This document shows, one piece after another, positions 63,054 to 64,000 of a stretch of 64,000 nucleotides of DNA. The translations under genes were made by a program, and so were the position numbers. Numbering within the stretch: the stretch's first letter is position 1; every line of letters starts with the position of its first letter. Source of the DNA: an uncultured Gammaproteobacteria bacterium (GTDB lineage: Bacteria > Pseudomonadota > Gammaproteobacteria > GCA-001735895). The notes below the pieces were generated by a model. That model made no database searches. It was not told where the DNA came from and saw only the letters and a list, made by a program, of their open reading frames with translations. The stretch lies in the NCBI GenBank assembly GCA_913061315.1, contig CAJXUC010000002.1:124001-188000 (forward strand), read 5' to 3'.

Positions 63054-63722
63054 GTGTTTTTAGAGGCGCCCTTGTTTAGATTCGACAACGAGGCAATTGG
63101 CTATCAGGGCGTTACCATTTTAAACGGTATTTCGCTTGATATTAAAGCAGGTGAAAAAGTCGCTCTAGTGGGTGAAAGTGGGGCGGGGAAGTCAACCCTG
63201 CTGATGGCTCTCCAGTCACGCAATAGAACCAATAGTGCCTTTATTCCTCAAAATCCTGGATTAGTTCGCACCTTAAGTGTATTTCATAACATTTATATGG
63301 GTAGCTTGAGTCAACACAGCACCTTTTACAATTTACTCAATCTGATCTGGCCTCAAAAAAAAGAAATTGCTCTTATTTCACCCATTGTAGAAAAGCTTGG
63401 ACTAATCGATAAGCTATTCGATCGATCGGGAGAACTGTCAGGTGGTCAGCAACAACGCACCGCTGTTTGTCGCGCATTATTACAAGGAGGTGAGGCAGTG
63501 CTAGGGGATGAACCCGTGTCGGCTGTCGACAACCACCAATCACGTATTATCATTCAAGCTTTGTGTGACAGTTTTGAAACCGTTGTCCTAGCAATGCATG
63601 ATGTTGAGCTTGCGCTTGAGTATAGCACTCGAATTATTGGGATCAAAAACGCTAAGATAGCTCTTGATGCGCCTACCAACAGCTTACTGCGCAGCGATCT
63701 TGATTTTCTTTACACGGCTTAA
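63054..63722 (+). CDS. PhnC-like ABC transporter ATPase
   Basis: 222-aa ATPase with Walker A GESGAGKSTLLMA, signature LSGGQQQRTAVCRALLQ and Walker B AVLGDEPVSAVD. The Walker B end is GDEPVSAVD rather than the more common LDEPxxxLD, as also seen in some PhnC-type ATPases. The start is a GTG at 63054 (a TTG at 63072 is an alternative). The ATPase follows the receptor by 117 bp and the permease overlaps or abuts its stop, forming a phnDCE-type importer. Confidence 0.85.
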   Translation: MFLEAPLFRFDNEAIGYQGVTILNGISLDIKAGEKVALVGESGAGKSTLLMALQSRNRTNSAFIPQNPGLVRTLSVFHNIYMGSLSQHSTFYNLLNLIWPQKKEIALISPIVEKLGLIDKLFDRSGELSGGQQQRTAVCRALLQGGEAVLGDEPVSAVDNHQSRIIIQALCDSFETVVLAMHDVELALEYSTRIIGIKNAKIALDAPTNSLLRSDLDFLYTA

Positions 63723-63726
63723 GTCC

Positions 63727-64000
63727 TTGTCGACATTCCCAACAGCTCGAACCGTTAGCCTTGGCTTTGTTGTAGTTGCGGTTGGTTGTCTAGTCTTTGC
63801 CGATTTATCGATCACTACACTTGACCCGTGGACAGAAATGAAACGCATGGGGATGGGATTTGTAACACCTAATTTTTTCGCAGTCACTAATATTGGCAAA
63901 GTAATGATTCAAACAATTGCTTTTGCGATGTGTGGTGTTGCCCTTGGCGCATTCTTTGGTTTTTTCCTCGCACAGGTATTTCATATTGCACTAGTGAGGT
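63727..64000 (+). CDS. PhnE-like ABC permease, cut by window edge
   Basis: Partial ORF, open to the right edge. Reading from a TTG at 63727 gives LSTFPTARTVSLGFVVVAVG, a first membrane segment, then MKRMGMGFVTPNFFAVTNIG and a second segment (VMIQTIAFAMCGVALGAFFGFFLA) shown here in part. The ...TPNF...- and ATG/TTG-start uncertainty is real: TTG at 63700 or ATG at 63667 extend the N-terminus inside the ATPase gene. PhnE-type permeases have this short N-terminal loop before the core. At least half of the protein lies beyond the window. Confidence 0.7.
   Translation, partial: MSTFPTARTVSLGFVVVAVGCLVFADLSITTLDPWTEMKRMGMGFVTPNFFAVTNIGKVMIQTIAFAMCGVALGAFFGFFLAQVFHIALVR

Overview
The window reads as one contiguous, AT-rich, gene-dense stretch of a gammaproteobacterial chromosome. 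Several blocks have the Escherichia/Pseudomonas gene order: yrbG-kdsD-kdsC-lptCAB-rpoN-hpf-ptsN-rapZ, rho-trxA diverging from rhlB, rpmB-rpmG close to mutM, and cca, uppP, folB, folK in one neighbourhood. Short-form HisG, NrdA with two ATP-cones, an HPr kinase, a glycine-betaine ABC importer and an ectoine-hydrolase-like enzyme point to a free-living, probably marine or halotolerant gammaproteobacterium outside the Enterobacterales. I cannot name the genus. No rRNA, tRNA, CRISPR array, prophage or insertion sequence is visible.

Layout. 1-4200 (minus strand): mlaC, murA, hisG, hisD. 4595-14511 (plus): fabA, then the LPS-precursor and LPS-export block (yrbG, kdsD, kdsC, lptC, lptA, lptB), rpoN, hpf, and after a strong terminator a regulatory phosphotransferase block (ptsN, hprK, rapZ, mannose-type EIIA, HPr). 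14640-21595: mgtE, a ROK sugar kinase (minus), and class Ia ribonucleotide reductase nrdAB behind a promoter with a DnaA box and a pair of NrdR boxes. 21680-26162: glyoxalase, aminotransferase, GFA protein, hypoxanthine/uracil-type DNA glycosylase, rho, trxA. 26415-35704: rhlB, an NDUFA9-like SDR, cca, vanZ, uppP, midA, folM, hisC, folK, folB, rpmB, rpmG.

35817-40573 holds a five-gene Gld-type ABC transporter cluster with a DUF4340 protein and a MipA/OmpV outer-membrane protein. It sits exactly between rpmG and mutM, and is the part most likely to hold an undescribed envelope system. 41548-47311: small membrane proteins, a VanZ protein fused to a C-terminal beta-sandwich-like domain, a CobD/HisC-like aminotransferase, a TVP38 protein, an MFS transporter and a decayed MFS pseudogene. 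47369-50404 (minus): a betaine importer operon with a terminator between its binding-protein gene and its permease gene. 50961-61770: aspC, short CbiX, two EamA exporters, a DoeA-like hydrolase, sulfurtransferase, quinone oxidoreductase, a DUF1127 protein, a YadGH-type ABC exporter, a hot-dog thioesterase and ogt. 62064-64000: a PhnDCE-like oxyanion ABC importer cut by the window edge.

Functional threads: envelope biogenesis (murA, uppP, kdsCD, lptABC, mlaC, fabA), nitrogen/phosphate-type regulation (rpoN plus the PTS-like proteins), nucleotide reduction with visible transcriptional control, and osmolyte handling (betaine uptake, ectoine hydrolase-like enzyme). All product names come from reading protein motifs and gene order by eye; no database search was run.
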